DNA from: Stentor coeruleus
Taxonomy: Eukaryota > Ciliophora > Heterotrichea > Heterotrichida > Stentoridae
NCBI GenBank assembly: GCA_001970955.1
Contig: MPUH01000161.1
Span: 28,421 to 92,420, forward strand
Length of the DNA: 64,000 nucleotides
Direction: 5' to 3'
The notes under the pieces were generated by a model. The model saw only the letters and a program-made list of their open reading frames with translations, was not told the DNA's origin and searched no databases. Shown piece after piece: positions 1 to 9,661 of this stretch (within the stretch, counting starts at the first letter, position 1; each line of letters starts with the position of its first letter). Both the position numbers and the translations under genes were made by a program.

Positions 1-676
1 ACGCAGCTCTATTTATATGATTCCCAAAAAACTCATTCATAAGATCAAGGTTAAAACTTGACTTTCTAGATTTATTTCCTGAAGGGAAAGTTTCAGGTTT
101 AGACTGTAGTTCAAAGAAGACTAGATTCTGAGATACAAAATCAGAAAAGCTTCTCCAGATTTTCATTTCTGTTATATCGTGATAATTAAAAGCAAGTTTA
201 TTTCCTTTTGGGGTGCTACCTTTAAGTGCACAACGAACTGCTTTACAAAAGCTTCTATAAATATTTGCATTGAAGTATTCTCTTTTAATTGCTTTTTTGT
301 TGATAACTGAATCTTTCTTAGGGTCCCAAGTCTCGAATTTATTAAAAAATGTTGAAATCTGAGCCTTTCTCCTACCCCTTGATACTTTCTTAACTTCAGT
401 TTCATTGCAAAAAGTTTCATAATACCTTTGACAATCAACTTGTAATTCATTTGTAATAGTTTTGCTATTTCTTTTAGCATAAATAGCTGACAAAGAGTAA
501 ATATCATTTTTAGTAAGATCTTTTTTTGTATTCTCATCACATTTTTCATGTCCTTCTCCAATATCTAAATCTAAGTTATCTTGATTATGACTTTTTTCAT
601 CACAAAAATCATAATCTACTTGCTCATCTAGGAAAAGTTGCTCTTGGATATCGTAGTTAAAGTTGTAATTATTCAT
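1..676 (-). CDS. Unknown protein, 3' end outside window
   Basis: An open frame runs on the minus strand from an ATG at 676 to the window edge without a stop, giving at least 225 residues. The N-terminus is acidic and Asn/Gln rich (begins MNNYNFNYDIQEQLFLDEQ). It is followed by a basic segment (VSRGRRKAQISTFF, about residue 100) and a mixed globular-looking stretch with several Trp, Phe and Cys residues. I do not recognise a family; a DNA-binding role is possible from the basic segment but is a guess. A shorter frame inside it on the same strand is a shadow. The upstream flank (right side) is G/T-rich on the plus strand, as for other minus-strand gene starts here. Confidence 0.7.
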   Translation of the reverse strand, partial: MNNYNFNYDIQEQLFLDEQVDYDFCDEKSHNQDNLDLDIGEGHEKCDENTKKDLTKNDIYSLSAIYAKRNSKTITNELQVDCQRYYETFCNETEVKKVSRGRRKAQISTFFNKFETWDPKKDSVINKKAIKREYFNANIYRSFCKAVRCALKGSTPKGNKLAFNYHDITEMKIWRSFSDFVSQNLVFFELQSKPETFPSGNKSRKSSFNLDLMNEFFGNHINRAA

Positions 677-1590
677 TATAATCATAATTTAATAGCTCCA
701 TATAAAATTTTATAAAATATAGATTCTTTTCATCTAAAGGTTTATTTTAAATTTCGATTTAGCGTTATGATATTTTATGTATGATGAGGTTTTGATTCAA
801 TTTTTATAGAAAAAAACGATATAGATTTGGAGTTTTGTATATGTATGGCGATAATTTGAATTTAATTTTTTTTTTTGATAAGATTAAAATTTAGATGATT
901 GGATTGGAAGGATTGGATGATTAAAGGAGATATGAAGGTTTTGATAAGGGAATGAGGTAGATTATTAGGTAAGAAGTTTTGGTGAAGATTTTAGTGAGGG
1001 TAAGTTAGGGTTTTGTTAAGGTTTTGCGATGGCTTTTTATTAGTTTATGAGTTGTTTTGATGATTTTTGACAAGATGGGACTTTTGTATGGATTTTTAGG
1101 TGGTTAGATTGAGGATAGAGGCTGGTTTTTTTGTCGTTATTGCTGTATGATGATTTTTTTGAACTGAAAATAGAAAGGATTTTATGATGGAAATGATTGT
1201 CTGGTACTAGAGATGTGGGGTTTATAAGGTGAAATGTACTTTTTGTATTGTGGAAAAATTATTTTTAAGATGAATTAGTATATATTTTGTATATTCCATA
1301 TTTATGAGTCTATCTTAAAAATATATTTTAGAATTCTATAAAATCAATACCTAGATTTGTACAGTGATTTACTAGATTAGTTTTAGAAGGCAGCATATTT
1401 TACCCAAAATCTTAAAAACTTCAAATTTCTGCCTTTTAACCAAAATTAAAAATAAATCTTCTAAAAAAAACTACCTAATTTCTAATCATACTTCAACACA
1501 AAATAATATTCATATAAACTTTAATCTTCGAAACTCAAAAACCAATAAAATCACATAAAAAAAATCTAATAGTAAGTAATTTAATATTAA
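677..1590. other. Divergent spacer with G-to-C skew switch
   Basis: Spacer between the divergent genes starting at 676 (minus) and 1591 (plus). The left two thirds are rich in G and T, including GAGGGTAAGTTAGGG at 996-1010. The last 200 bases are rich in C and A with few G. No RNA gene or coding frame seen. Confidence 0.6.
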
Positions 1591-2520
1591 ATGACTGAAG
1601 AAGAGAGAAGACTAGCCAAACTCTCTAAGACCATAAACAACCAAACTATATTTTCCAACAGTCTAGGGACAATTAATGAATATCATTACAGAAGTGCTGT
1701 TGACAATCTTCAAACAGCTCTAAAAAAAGAAAAATCAGCTAACCTAGAAGAAAAAGCTAAATACAACATAAGTGTTCAGGCTAAACAAAGTGAAGACACA
1801 ATAAAACAACTCATGTACCAACATCACTCAAAAGTTCTCGAAGCGCAAATCCGAGAAAAAGAGCTCAAAAAACTCATGGCCAAAGAATTCCTGCACAAAA
1901 AATTCGAACCAGTCCTTCCCGACCCCTCCAGTCCAAAAAACTTCAAACTAAAAGATGATATTCTCAATCAAATCAAAGAAAACTCCGAACGTAAACAAAA
2001 ACTCAAACAAGACGAACTGAAATTTGGCCAAGAATTGATTGAAAACTCAAAAAAGGATCTTGACGATGAATATATTGAAAAAACTCAAACCCATCAAGCT
2101 ATATACAAAAATCTTAAAGAAAGCTGGGAACAGACAATCAAAGTTAAGAATATGAAAAAAGAACTTGAAAAAATACGTATTTATGGTCCTAAAGTTGAAC
2201 CTTCTATAATAAAATCACCAATAGAAGAAGTATATGAAGAACAAACTCCTATTAAATTACAGCCAAGAATTGTATCACAAGATAAGTATAAAAAGCTTGA
2301 TAAAACTTATAATTGGAAAACTGCCTTGAGAAGTTCCAGTGTAAAAACATCACAAAGCCCTATATCGAATAAGAGTTTTAATGGGGTTATTGAAAGATTT
2401 AGTTCATTACATACAAGGGAAAAACAGATTAAAAAAGATAAGGATAAACTCTTGGATTACTTTAGAAGTAAAGAACAGTCCCGGGCGTCGAGTAATATTC
2501 CAAAACTCCCAAGGCTATAA
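1591..2520 (+). CDS. Coiled-coil protein of unknown function
   Basis: This is a 309-residue protein, rich in Lys, Glu and Gln, predicted by eye to be mostly helical coiled coil between about residues 40 and 200. The C-terminal third is Ser/Lys rich and basic, including a KDKDKLLDYF stretch. The ATG at 1591 follows an A/T-rich, C-biased leader typical of gene starts here. There is no signal peptide and no transmembrane segment. Proteins of this shape are common among ciliary and microtubule-associated proteins in ciliates, but I cannot name a family. The stop is TAA and the next gene (eL32) starts only 126 bases downstream on the same strand. Confidence 0.75.
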   Translation: MTEEERRLAKLSKTINNQTIFSNSLGTINEYHYRSAVDNLQTALKKEKSANLEEKAKYNISVQAKQSEDTIKQLMYQHHSKVLEAQIREKELKKLMAKEFLHKKFEPVLPDPSSPKNFKLKDDILNQIKENSERKQKLKQDELKFGQELIENSKKDLDDEYIEKTQTHQAIYKNLKESWEQTIKVKNMKKELEKIRIYGPKVEPSIIKSPIEEVYEEQTPIKLQPRIVSQDKYKKLDKTYNWKTALRSSSVKTSQSPISNKSFNGVIERFSSLHTREKQIKKDKDKLLDYFRSKEQSRASSNIPKLPRL

Positions 2521-2646
2521 TAAAAGAAATATTAGTATTATAAAACCTATGATAAATTCCTCAATCAACTCCCATATCCCAAAAATATATTTAACTACTT
2601 CTACCATCTCTGTCAAATTTCCATTTTTCTTATAGGCAAATAATTA

Positions 2647-3048
2647 ATGGTAGCCCCTATCCACATGCTTAAGAAGATCAAAAAGCATAAGAAAACTTTC
2701 ACCAGATTCCAAAGCGACCAGTTCAAGAGAGTTGGACCAAGTTGGAGACAGCCTCATGGTATTGACAGCAGAATCCGAAGAAAGTTTAGAGGGAATAAAC
2801 CTTTACCTGGTATTGGATATGGTACTGATAAGAAAACTAGATTTTTACTGCCAAATGGTTTTAGGAAATTCTTAGTCACTAACGATAAGGATTTAGAAGT
2901 GCTTCTTATGCATAATAGAGTTTATTGTGCTGAACTTGCACATAATCTTAGTGCCAGGAGCAGGAAAAGATTAGTTGAAAGAGCTGCACAGCTTGGAGTC
3001 AGAGTCACGAATGCCAATGCTAGAGTTCGCACTGAGGAAAAAAAATAA
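2647..3048 (+). CDS. RPL32: Large-subunit ribosomal protein eL32, copy A
   Basis: A 133-residue cytosolic 60S ribosomal protein of the eL32 family, close to the usual family length. Family hallmarks are visible: the basic N-terminal [17 protein letters not shown], the [17 protein letters not shown] core, the [16 protein letters not shown] segment and the C-terminal [12 protein letters not shown]. It differs from the second copy at 17339-17740 by one residue (Ala for Thr near position 114) and by scattered synonymous changes. Its 5' spacer is short and lacks the TGGGTGTTAGGGTGT motif found upstream of the other copy. It is tail-to-tail with a CTD-type phosphatase, as is the other copy. Confidence 0.96.
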   Translation: MVAPIHMLKKIKKHKKTFTRFQSDQFKRVGPSWRQPHGIDSRIRRKFRGNKPLPGIGYGTDKKTRFLLPNGFRKFLVTNDKDLEVLLMHNRVYCAELAHNLSARSRKRLVERAAQLGVRVTNANARVRTEEKK

Positions 3049-3469
3049 TAGATAAGTTATAGATGATTTGGAGAAGATGAAGAGTTTTTTTTATGTGTGA
3101 GGAGGATTTTTGGTTTGGAATTTATATCGAATTAGTAGGATATCAATTTTATTTAGTGATTGAGATAATTAAAAATAGAGTGATTGGATTTTATATGATG
3201 ATTTTTTATGTTTTGTTGATATTGATGTTTATTAACTTTTTGTACAAAAAATAATAATTTCTGGTGTGAGATGATTTAAATATTGTAAAATTATTGGGTT
3301 TAGTTTGGATCTGAAGAATTTTAGGAATAAAGATATTGATTGCAGAAAAAGTGATAGTATTAGAAAGGAATTATGGTATAAAATCATATGGAAACTTAAA
3401 TAATAATTCATATTTTAGTACAAATACAATCATTGATTATCTTTAAATTTAGCGCAACGTACTAAATGT
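3049..3469. other. Convergent spacer
   Basis: This stretch lies between the ends of eL32 and the phosphatase. It begins G/T-rich and loses G towards the right end. No coding frame or RNA gene is seen. It does not match the 211-base spacer of the other duplication arm well by eye. Confidence 0.5.
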
Positions 3470-4783
3470 TTAAAACTTCTTCCCTAGCTTTGGCGATGAA
3501 ACAGTATCCGCAGCCAAAAACTCATTAATATAATCCTCATAAAAAGTCCTCAAGTGAAAAGTTTGCTCATTAACATCCCTAACATCCTCAACAGCAGCAA
3601 GAGCTTTGACATAATCCATCAAATTATACAGTTCTTTATCATATTGATCATCATGCCAAGATACAATCGGAATGCCATTATCCAACTGATACGCAAATGA
3701 ATAAGCGGCATTATCAACAATAATCAAATCCTTAAGATTACGATTAGCAAAAATCCTAAGATCCTTAATAAACACCCCACCCATATTAACACAAGAGTCT
3801 CTAAAAAATCTTTGATGAATGAGTTCTTTATTAGGATCAATATAATCTAATACAACATTAGCATAACAAGGATGTGATGCAGTAAAAACAAAAATTTCAA
3901 ATTCTTTATTAACTTCTCTTAAACATTCTAAAGCATATGGTCTTATATTTATCCCAGCTTGTACTGTTTCTCCTGTTGGAAATATAACAGGTAATATGAC
4001 CATTGGGTTACATGTAGTTATATCCTCACAACAATGAACTAAAGTTTCATCTAAATCAAAAATAATAGTTTTTTTGTTTTCAAAACCTTTACGTCTTGGA
4101 ACATTTAAACGTTTTTCTTTTAGTTGTTCAAGGTTTACTGGTTGTAAAGTTCTGATAAATTTCATAGCTTGGAAGGTTTGAAAAAGATGTTCTTTATATA
4201 GCATATCACTTTTAACTTGAATTTCTTCTTCACTTAATACATCATCTGTTCGGGGAGTATTAAGTTTAACTTGGGTTACAAGAATATTTAAGTTAGGACA
4301 TGATCCAGTTTCTGCTTTTAAAGACTTATCTGAGTTAGTTGTTGTTTTTGGACGTTTTTTATTAACTTCAATAAGAGCTCTATAAGTTGGTGTTGTTGAG
4401 AACTTTGTTGTTGGAGTATGAACTTTACTTTTAGCCCTTGATGTTTTTATATGGGGTGATTTAGAAGGTGTCATTTTTTTATTGGTTTTAGGTGTTGATG
4501 GGAATTTAAATTTTTTTTGAGATAATTTTGGAACTACAGACATTCCATATAACTTTTTAGCTTTGTTTGTTGAAGTTGAAGTTCTATGCTTAGGGGCGAA
4601 AATTGACCCTGAAGCTTTTTGGTAATCTAATGACATTTTGTGAGAAGTTGGAGAGTTTTTGTTGAATTTACTTAAGATAATCTCATCATCTTCATCTGGG
4701 ACTTCAATTGTTAATTTGCTTGATTTAGATAAAATTTTACTTTGGAGTGCTAGTTGAGACTTTTGACTTCTTGTTTTTTTCAT
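3470..4783 (-). CDS. CTD small-phosphatase-like (FCP1/NIF domain) protein, copy A
   Basis: This 437-residue protein has a Ser/Lys/Thr-rich, disordered first half and a C-terminal FCP1-homology domain (about residues 225-415). The domain carries the haloacid-dehalogenase signature DLDETLVHC, whose two Asp residues form the acyl-phosphate and act as acid/base. It also has the later FRDSC and IVDNAAYSF segments. The family dephosphorylates serine in the RNA polymerase II tail or related targets; the target here is unknown. I chose the ATG at 4783 rather than an in-frame ATG at 4816 because the paralogue at 15814 then has exactly the same length and a matching N-terminus (MKKTRSQKSQ / MKNSRSQKSQ). 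The catalytic half is nearly identical to the paralogue even at the DNA level. Confidence 0.93.
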   Translation of the reverse strand: MKKTRSQKSQLALQSKILSKSSKLTIEVPDEDDEIILSKFNKNSPTSHKMSLDYQKASGSIFAPKHRTSTSTNKAKKLYGMSVVPKLSQKKFKFPSTPKTNKKMTPSKSPHIKTSRAKSKVHTPTTKFSTTPTYRALIEVNKKRPKTTTNSDKSLKAETGSCPNLNILVTQVKLNTPRTDDVLSEEEIQVKSDMLYKEHLFQTFQAMKFIRTLQPVNLEQLKEKRLNVPRRKGFENKKTIIFDLDETLVHCCEDITTCNPMVILPVIFPTGETVQAGINIRPYALECLREVNKEFEIFVFTASHPCYANVVLDYIDPNKELIHQRFFRDSCVNMGGVFIKDLRIFANRNLKDLIIVDNAAYSFAYQLDNGIPIVSWHDDQYDKELYNLMDYVKALAAVEDVRDVNEQTFHLRTFYEDYINEFLAADTVSSPKLGKKF

Positions 4784-5731
4784 ATTTATGGTTGTAAGAC
4801 TTATAATATTAGGCACTTTGGATAAAGTATGGAAGTAAAGTTTTTTATTAGGATTTGCTTTATGATTAAGATTTTATGCTGTGGATTAGATTAGGTTGGG
4901 GTAACTTTTAAGATTAGTTTGGAAGGATTTTGATGGAAAGGATAAATACAATTTTTATCAATGACATTTTACAGAAGATGCTTTGTTTTTAGATTTTGAT
5001 GATAAGCTTTTAATTGTTGAAATGTTGTGTAAATAGGATTTTTATTGAATGATGTGCTAATATGGGATTATTTAATGTTTAGATATTGAGGATAAGATTA
5101 CAATTATCGAAATATTGGAGTAATAATGTTACAGAATAATAAGTTTAATAAATTATTATATGCTGTTATTATAAGAATATAGATAATCTATAGTGAATTT
5201 AACATAGTTCTAAGAGATTTTTTTAAAACTTCCTGTTCAAAAGTTTTGGCCTAACTTTTGTCTAAGAAAAAAGCTTAACATGCAACTAATAAATTTCAAA
5301 AACTGGAAACCAAAGGTCTGAAAAAACTCTAGTCTTTTTTATCACAATATAATAAAGCAAATAAACTGATTTTTTCCCATGATTTTTATAATTTCCTATA
5401 CTAACATAATCAAAAAAAAAAAATTTTCCTTCAATTATTTCAACTAACTGAGAAAAAATATTGCTTATTTAATAGAGCTAATAAATGTGTAAAATACAAT
5501 TTCAATGATTTATTTATACATTTGCAATCATTACAGATTATAATAAATATCAATTGTATAAAGTATTTAATTACTATTTATACCTATAAATCATGAAAAA
5601 GTCTTATATAAACATCATATTTATCCTGAATATCTTCTCTCATAGCCATTTTCTATTATGGTTTCATATTATTATATTTTTGCTTAATAGATATTATACT
5701 AATTCACAATGTTTTTTGGCTATAATTTAAT
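4784..5731. other. Divergent spacer
   Basis: This is 948 bases between the divergent phosphatase and kinase-like genes. It is G/T-rich near 4861-5000 (includes AGGTTGGGGTAAC at 4893) and A/T with more C after about 5220. No coding frame or RNA gene is recognised. Confidence 0.5.
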
Positions 5732-8356
5732 ATGGGCAATTGCTCTAATGTTCCTAAACCTAAAAAAACTCATAGAAAACTCCCTTCTTCAAACATAACA
5801 TGCGATTTTTTCCATGAAATGCGAGCTGGTTCAGTAAAAGAAAAAGCTCCAAAGAAAGCTTCAAGGGCTCTTATTGAAAGTGCTTTGAAAAAACATTATC
5901 TATTTTCTGATGTCCTAGCTGAAGATCTAACATTTATCATAGATAGTCTTATGTACTACAGTATCCCAGCCAATGAATGTGTATTCCAACAAGGGGAAAT
6001 GGGATCAACTTTCTTCATTATAGAAAGCGGCAAACTCGAAGTTATTCGAAATGGAGTCAAAAAAACTATCCTTCAATCAGGGGACTACTTTGGGGATATG
6101 TCTTTATTAACCGATTTCCCACGTCGGGCAACTATAAAAACTATTGAAGAATCAACTCTCTGGGGTATAGGCCGTGAACCATTTCGAACCTTAGTCCATC
6201 GTATAAATAAAAGATCCTTAGATATCATCAAAGCTTTTATATCCCAATTAAAAATCTTTTCAAGTCTTCCAGAATTCCAAATAAAACAATTAGCTGAAGT
6301 CGCTGTTCAACATCGTTTTAAAGATAATGTTAGGATAATCTGTGAAGGTGATGAAGGGGTACTTTTATATCTGATTAAAGAAGGTGAAGCAGTGGCTAAA
6401 TTCCAAGGTGCTGAAAAATTCAGGCTTATTTCTGGGGAAATGTTTGGTGAAGCTGAGGTTTTTGGTGATGAGAATATAAGAAAATTTTCAGTATATTCAG
6501 TTGGTGATACAAGGTTATTATCATTAAGTACACAGAATATTCATGAGATATTAGGAGAGAATTTTAGAGAGATTATATATAAGAACCAAGCAAGAAATTC
6601 TTTATTGTCATCTAAGTATACGAAGCATTTGCCTAGGAATGCTTTGACTCAGATAATTGAAGCTTTTGAGTGGAAGAAAATTAGACCAGGAGATAACCCT
6701 TTNTTGCCTAGGAATGCTTTGACTCAGATAATTGAAGCTTTTGAGTGGAAGAAAATTAGACCAGGAGATAACCCTTTACCTAGTCCGATTAGCATAAAAT
6801 CAGTTTATGTTGTGTGTTTAGGGGTATTGATATCAGAAAAAGCTGTATATGAGAACAACAGTGTGATTGGGTTTGTTGAGAAAAAAAAAGACACAAGTTT
6901 AGAAGGAGTTACGTTAAAATCTACAACCGAAGTTGTTCTTGGGATAATAACTCTCAGTCAGATTGAAATGATAACTAAAATGCACTGGGCTGACCTCCGC
7001 CAGCAGCTTAAAAACATGCAAATCCTGAAAAAAATCGACTTTTTCTCTGTGCTTTCTCACTCCAAACTTAGATACATTGCCTCTCTCGCTAAACACCAAA
7101 GCTTCGAAAAAAACGAAGTAATTTTCAGATACGCCGAAGAAGCAAAAACCATTTACGTTCTCAAAATTGGTAAAGTAAAAATCTACTATCATGGCAAAAA
7201 ACTTCGTATTCTAGGAAAATACGAGATTTTTGGAGACAATTGTTTACAAGAACAAACACGATCAACAAATGCTAAAGCTTTAAAAGCATCAAAATGCCTA
7301 GTAATAAACGGAGAAGATCTTTTAGATATAATGGACTATGAAACAGGTTATAAAATGCAAAAAACCAAAAGTTATTTATCATATTTTCATTTATACGAAC
7401 TCCTTCTTGTAAAACAAATCGGCAGGACTGAAGAGAAAATCTGTTTCATATCTTTTGTCAATGAAAACCAAACTTTTTACTATGTAGAAACAATTGATAA
7501 AAGTTGTGTTGCGACAAAAGAAACTTTTAAACAGTTGCTTCATGAAAAAAATATTGCGATTTCTATAGAACATCCTTTAATATTGAGACTTGTAAAAACT
7601 TTTTCAGATACAGAATTTGTATATGTTGTATATGAAAATTTTATGGTAAATGATTTTTCTGTGATTTTAAATAAACCACTTACTGAAGATCATGCAAAGT
7701 TCATGACAGCATCTTTACTTTCGATACTTGAGTATTTACATGAAAGGAATATTATATATCGGGAATTTAATCCTATTACATTAAAACTGACTAATTATGG
7801 ATATCCTTTTATATCAAATTTCAGGTCAGCTAAAATTGTTAAGGATAGGACTAATACACGTTTAGATGTAAATCCTTATACTGCACCTGAAATGATTATT
7901 GCTGAAGGGTATAATAAAGCAGTAAATTATTGGAATTTAGGGATTATGATGTATCAGTTTTTATATAATAATTTACCTTTTGATGTAAATAAAAATGATA
8001 TTCCTTTTGAAATGTATGGAAAGATACTTAAAGGTGAGTTAGTTTTTCCTTTAGAAAGCAAATATATAAGAGCTAATGAACTTATTAGGCATCTTTTACA
8101 AAAAGATTATAAAAGTAGAGCTGGTTTGGATGATGTGAAATATTCAAGGTGGCTTGATGCTATTGATTGGCAGAGAATAAAAAGTTTAGAATATGAAGCT
8201 CCGATTAAACCACAGATTATGTTTCATAGACAGGTTAATTTATCTAAATGTGTATCGTTGACGAGGCATGTACATGAGATGTTGAAGCAGGAAGCTGAAC
8301 AGGGACAAGGGCCTAAGAAAATCAATAAGAATATTAACTGGGACAATTTTTTTTAA
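5732..8356 (+). CDS. PKG-like protein with cyclic-nucleotide-binding domains and a degenerate kinase domain
   Basis: As written this encodes 874 residues. 25 codons are an assembly duplication around the N at 6703, so the true length is probably 849. The N-terminus MGNCSN suggests N-myristoylation, possibly with palmitoylation at Cys4. Several cNMP-binding folds follow; the first (about residues 50-170) has a near-canonical phosphate-binding cassette, FGDMSLLTDFPRRAT. The C-terminal region (about 555-830 as written) aligns with cGMP-dependent kinases. The glycine loop is lost, the VAIK lysine is Glu586, HRD reads YRE (676-678), DFG reads NFR (696-698), and the helix-F Asp is Asn; only the APE motif survives. 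I infer a pseudokinase acting as a nucleotide sensor or scaffold at membranes. The architecture follows ciliate and apicomplexan PKGs. Confidence 0.88.
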   Translation: MGNCSNVPKPKKTHRKLPSSNITCDFFHEMRAGSVKEKAPKKASRALIESALKKHYLFSDVLAEDLTFIIDSLMYYSIPANECVFQQGEMGSTFFIIESGKLEVIRNGVKKTILQSGDYFGDMSLLTDFPRRATIKTIEESTLWGIGREPFRTLVHRINKRSLDIIKAFISQLKIFSSLPEFQIKQLAEVAVQHRFKDNVRIICEGDEGVLLYLIKEGEAVAKFQGAEKFRLISGEMFGEAEVFGDENIRKFSVYSVGDTRLLSLSTQNIHEILGENFREIIYKNQARNSLLSSKYTKHLPRNALTQIIEAFEWKKIRPGDNPXLPRNALTQIIEAFEWKKIRPGDNPLPSPISIKSVYVVCLGVLISEKAVYENNSVIGFVEKKKDTSLEGVTLKSTTEVVLGIITLSQIEMITKMHWADLRQQLKNMQILKKIDFFSVLSHSKLRYIASLAKHQSFEKNEVIFRYAEEAKTIYVLKIGKVKIYYHGKKLRILGKYEIFGDNCLQEQTRSTNAKALKASKCLVINGEDLLDIMDYETGYKMQKTKSYLSYFHLYELLLVKQIGRTEEKICFISFVNENQTFYYVETIDKSCVATKETFKQLLHEKNIAISIEHPLILRLVKTFSDTEFVYVVYENFMVNDFSVILNKPLTEDHAKFMTASLLSILEYLHERNIIYREFNPITLKLTNYGYPFISNFRSAKIVKDRTNTRLDVNPYTAPEMIIAEGYNKAVNYWNLGIMMYQFLYNNLPFDVNKNDIPFEMYGKILKGELVFPLESKYIRANELIRHLLQKDYKSRAGLDDVKYSRWLDAIDWQRIKSLEYEAPIKPQIMFHRQVNLSKCVSLTRHVHEMLKQEAEQGQGPKKINKNINWDNFF
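6629..6777. repeat. Assembly gap: exact 74-bp duplication around a single N
   Basis: Bases 6629-6702 and 6704-6777 are identical, separated by one N at 6703. This is the pattern of two contig ends that overlap but were joined without merging. Removing one copy plus the N deletes 75 bases, exactly 25 codons, leaving the kinase-like gene in frame. Confidence 0.92.
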
Positions 8357-8608
8357 TAAAATATTGTGAGTATAAGATATAAAATATATGAGGAAATATT
8401 ATTGGATTTGGAGTTTTTTTAAAGATTTATTATGGAATATGAGTAAGAAAATATTAGGTGATGATGATTATATACAATATAAGTTTTTATATGGAAATAG
8501 GTTTGGATGGAATTTCTTTATAAGCTATTTTATTAATAGTGATATTTCTCCAAATATGCAGCATATCTTTAAAATGCTAACTTAAATGCAAATTAATAAA
8601 ATAATTTC

Positions 8609-9661
8609 CTATAAACTCTTCTGTGTATCATCACAAGGAGTAGTTTCCTCTGTCTTCTCATGTTTCTTAATAAGTATCTGATTTTCAAAGTCCACATCAT
8701 CACTATACTTTTTACAAAATCTTTCTTTCAAACCTTTATTCGAAATCTTAGGCCCAATTGTTGGGTGTTCAAACATTGCCATGATAAAAAACCCAAAAAC
8801 AATAAAAATCGCTCCAAATATATACACAACTGAATAACTCATATCATCAATAATCGCATCAACAACCATAGAAAGAGGTATAGTAAGAGTAATCCCCAAA
8901 GTACTCAAAGCTGGGTTTAAAAACTTTACACTAAATGCCCATAAAACATCTGAAAGTACAGTACCGAAAAGTCCATTTAAAAACAAAAATCCAAGCACTT
9001 CTCCATCAGGGAACTTAAAAGTTTCAACACCTGTGTAATTTAATACAGCAAAAAGTGGCATCAAACACACAAAATTTATAGCACCAACAAAGGCGAATAA
9101 ATGCGGCAAATAAACAGACTCGCCCACTTTTGATATAAAAATACAATACAAAGCATAAACAACTGCTCCACTTAAAGCTAAAATATCCCCTAAAGCTGTC
9201 TCAGACTGAGTATTCCAATCAGACATTGCTATACAAACAGTACCTCCAAAAGATACTAACACAGCTAGGAACTTAAAAACATCAGGACTAGCTTTTATTA
9301 AGAATATTGATAAGAGTAACGTAAAAATTCCTGATGTTGAGCTAAGAATTGTTGATGAGGCTATTGATGTTAAAGTTAAAGATAAGTTGTATAAATAATT
9401 AGCACCAAACCATAAAGGACAAAACTGAGCTGCTTTGATTGCTGTGAAACGTAAACCTGGTAGAACTTCATTTCTAATATCTTGTCTTCTACGGAATATA
9501 TCGATGAAGTATAAAGAGAATAATGATGTTGAGAAGTAAGTAAGAAAAAAAGGTTTATTGAAATTAGTATCTTCAAGTATTGTTTGAATAAGAGTTGAAC
9601 TACCTACCCAGAGAATCACTACTAGACCTAGTAGGATAAACCCTTTAACTGTTTGCATCAT
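8609..9661 (-). CDS. SLC35F-type drug/metabolite transporter family protein
   Basis: A 350-residue integral membrane protein with about ten hydrophobic segments, the layout of the drug/metabolite transporter superfamily. The first loop, NKPFFLTYFSTSLFSLYFI, strongly resembles the corresponding segment of SLC35F5-type proteins. The paired EamA-like halves are visible (residues about 1-150 and 165-300). The C-terminus is a hydrophilic, Lys/Glu-rich cytoplasmic tail. SLC35F members are membrane carriers of small solutes; substrates are mostly uncertain, so none is assigned. Two adjacent Met codons (9661 and 9658) could start it. The upstream flank contains the TGGGTGTTAGGGTGT motif 195 bases from the start. 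Confidence 0.87.
   Translation of the reverse strand: MMQTVKGFILLGLVVILWVGSSTLIQTILEDTNFNKPFFLTYFSTSLFSLYFIDIFRRRQDIRNEVLPGLRFTAIKAAQFCPLWFGANYLYNLSLTLTSIASSTILSSTSGIFTLLLSIFLIKASPDVFKFLAVLVSFGGTVCIAMSDWNTQSETALGDILALSGAVVYALYCIFISKVGESVYLPHLFAFVGAINFVCLMPLFAVLNYTGVETFKFPDGEVLGFLFLNGLFGTVLSDVLWAFSVKFLNPALSTLGITLTIPLSMVVDAIIDDMSYSVVYIFGAIFIVFGFFIMAMFEHPTIGPKISNKGLKERFCKKYSDDVDFENQILIKKHEKTEETTPCDDTQKSL

Larger units (their letters stand above)
2647..4783. repeat. Inverted segmental duplication, left arm
   Basis: This arm holds eL32 (plus) and the CTD-type phosphatase (minus) facing each other tail to tail. The same pair occurs inverted at 15814-17740, about 11 kb away. Both coding pairs keep the same lengths (133 and 437 residues). 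The intervening spacer is less alike than the genes. Confidence 0.85.

Noticed and set aside
172-561. 129-residue frame on the minus strand
   Set aside because: It overlaps in another frame a longer frame (676 to edge) with far more protein-like composition; it is a shadow.
6629-6777. True tandem duplication within the cyclic-nucleotide-binding region
   Set aside because: An exact 74-bp copy separated by a single N, with the same pattern at two other places, indicates unmerged contig ends.
8388-8585. 65-residue plus-strand frame after the kinase-like gene
   Set aside because: It is low-complexity, rich in Phe/Tyr/Ile as expected from A/T-rich spacer, and has no family or conserved start context.
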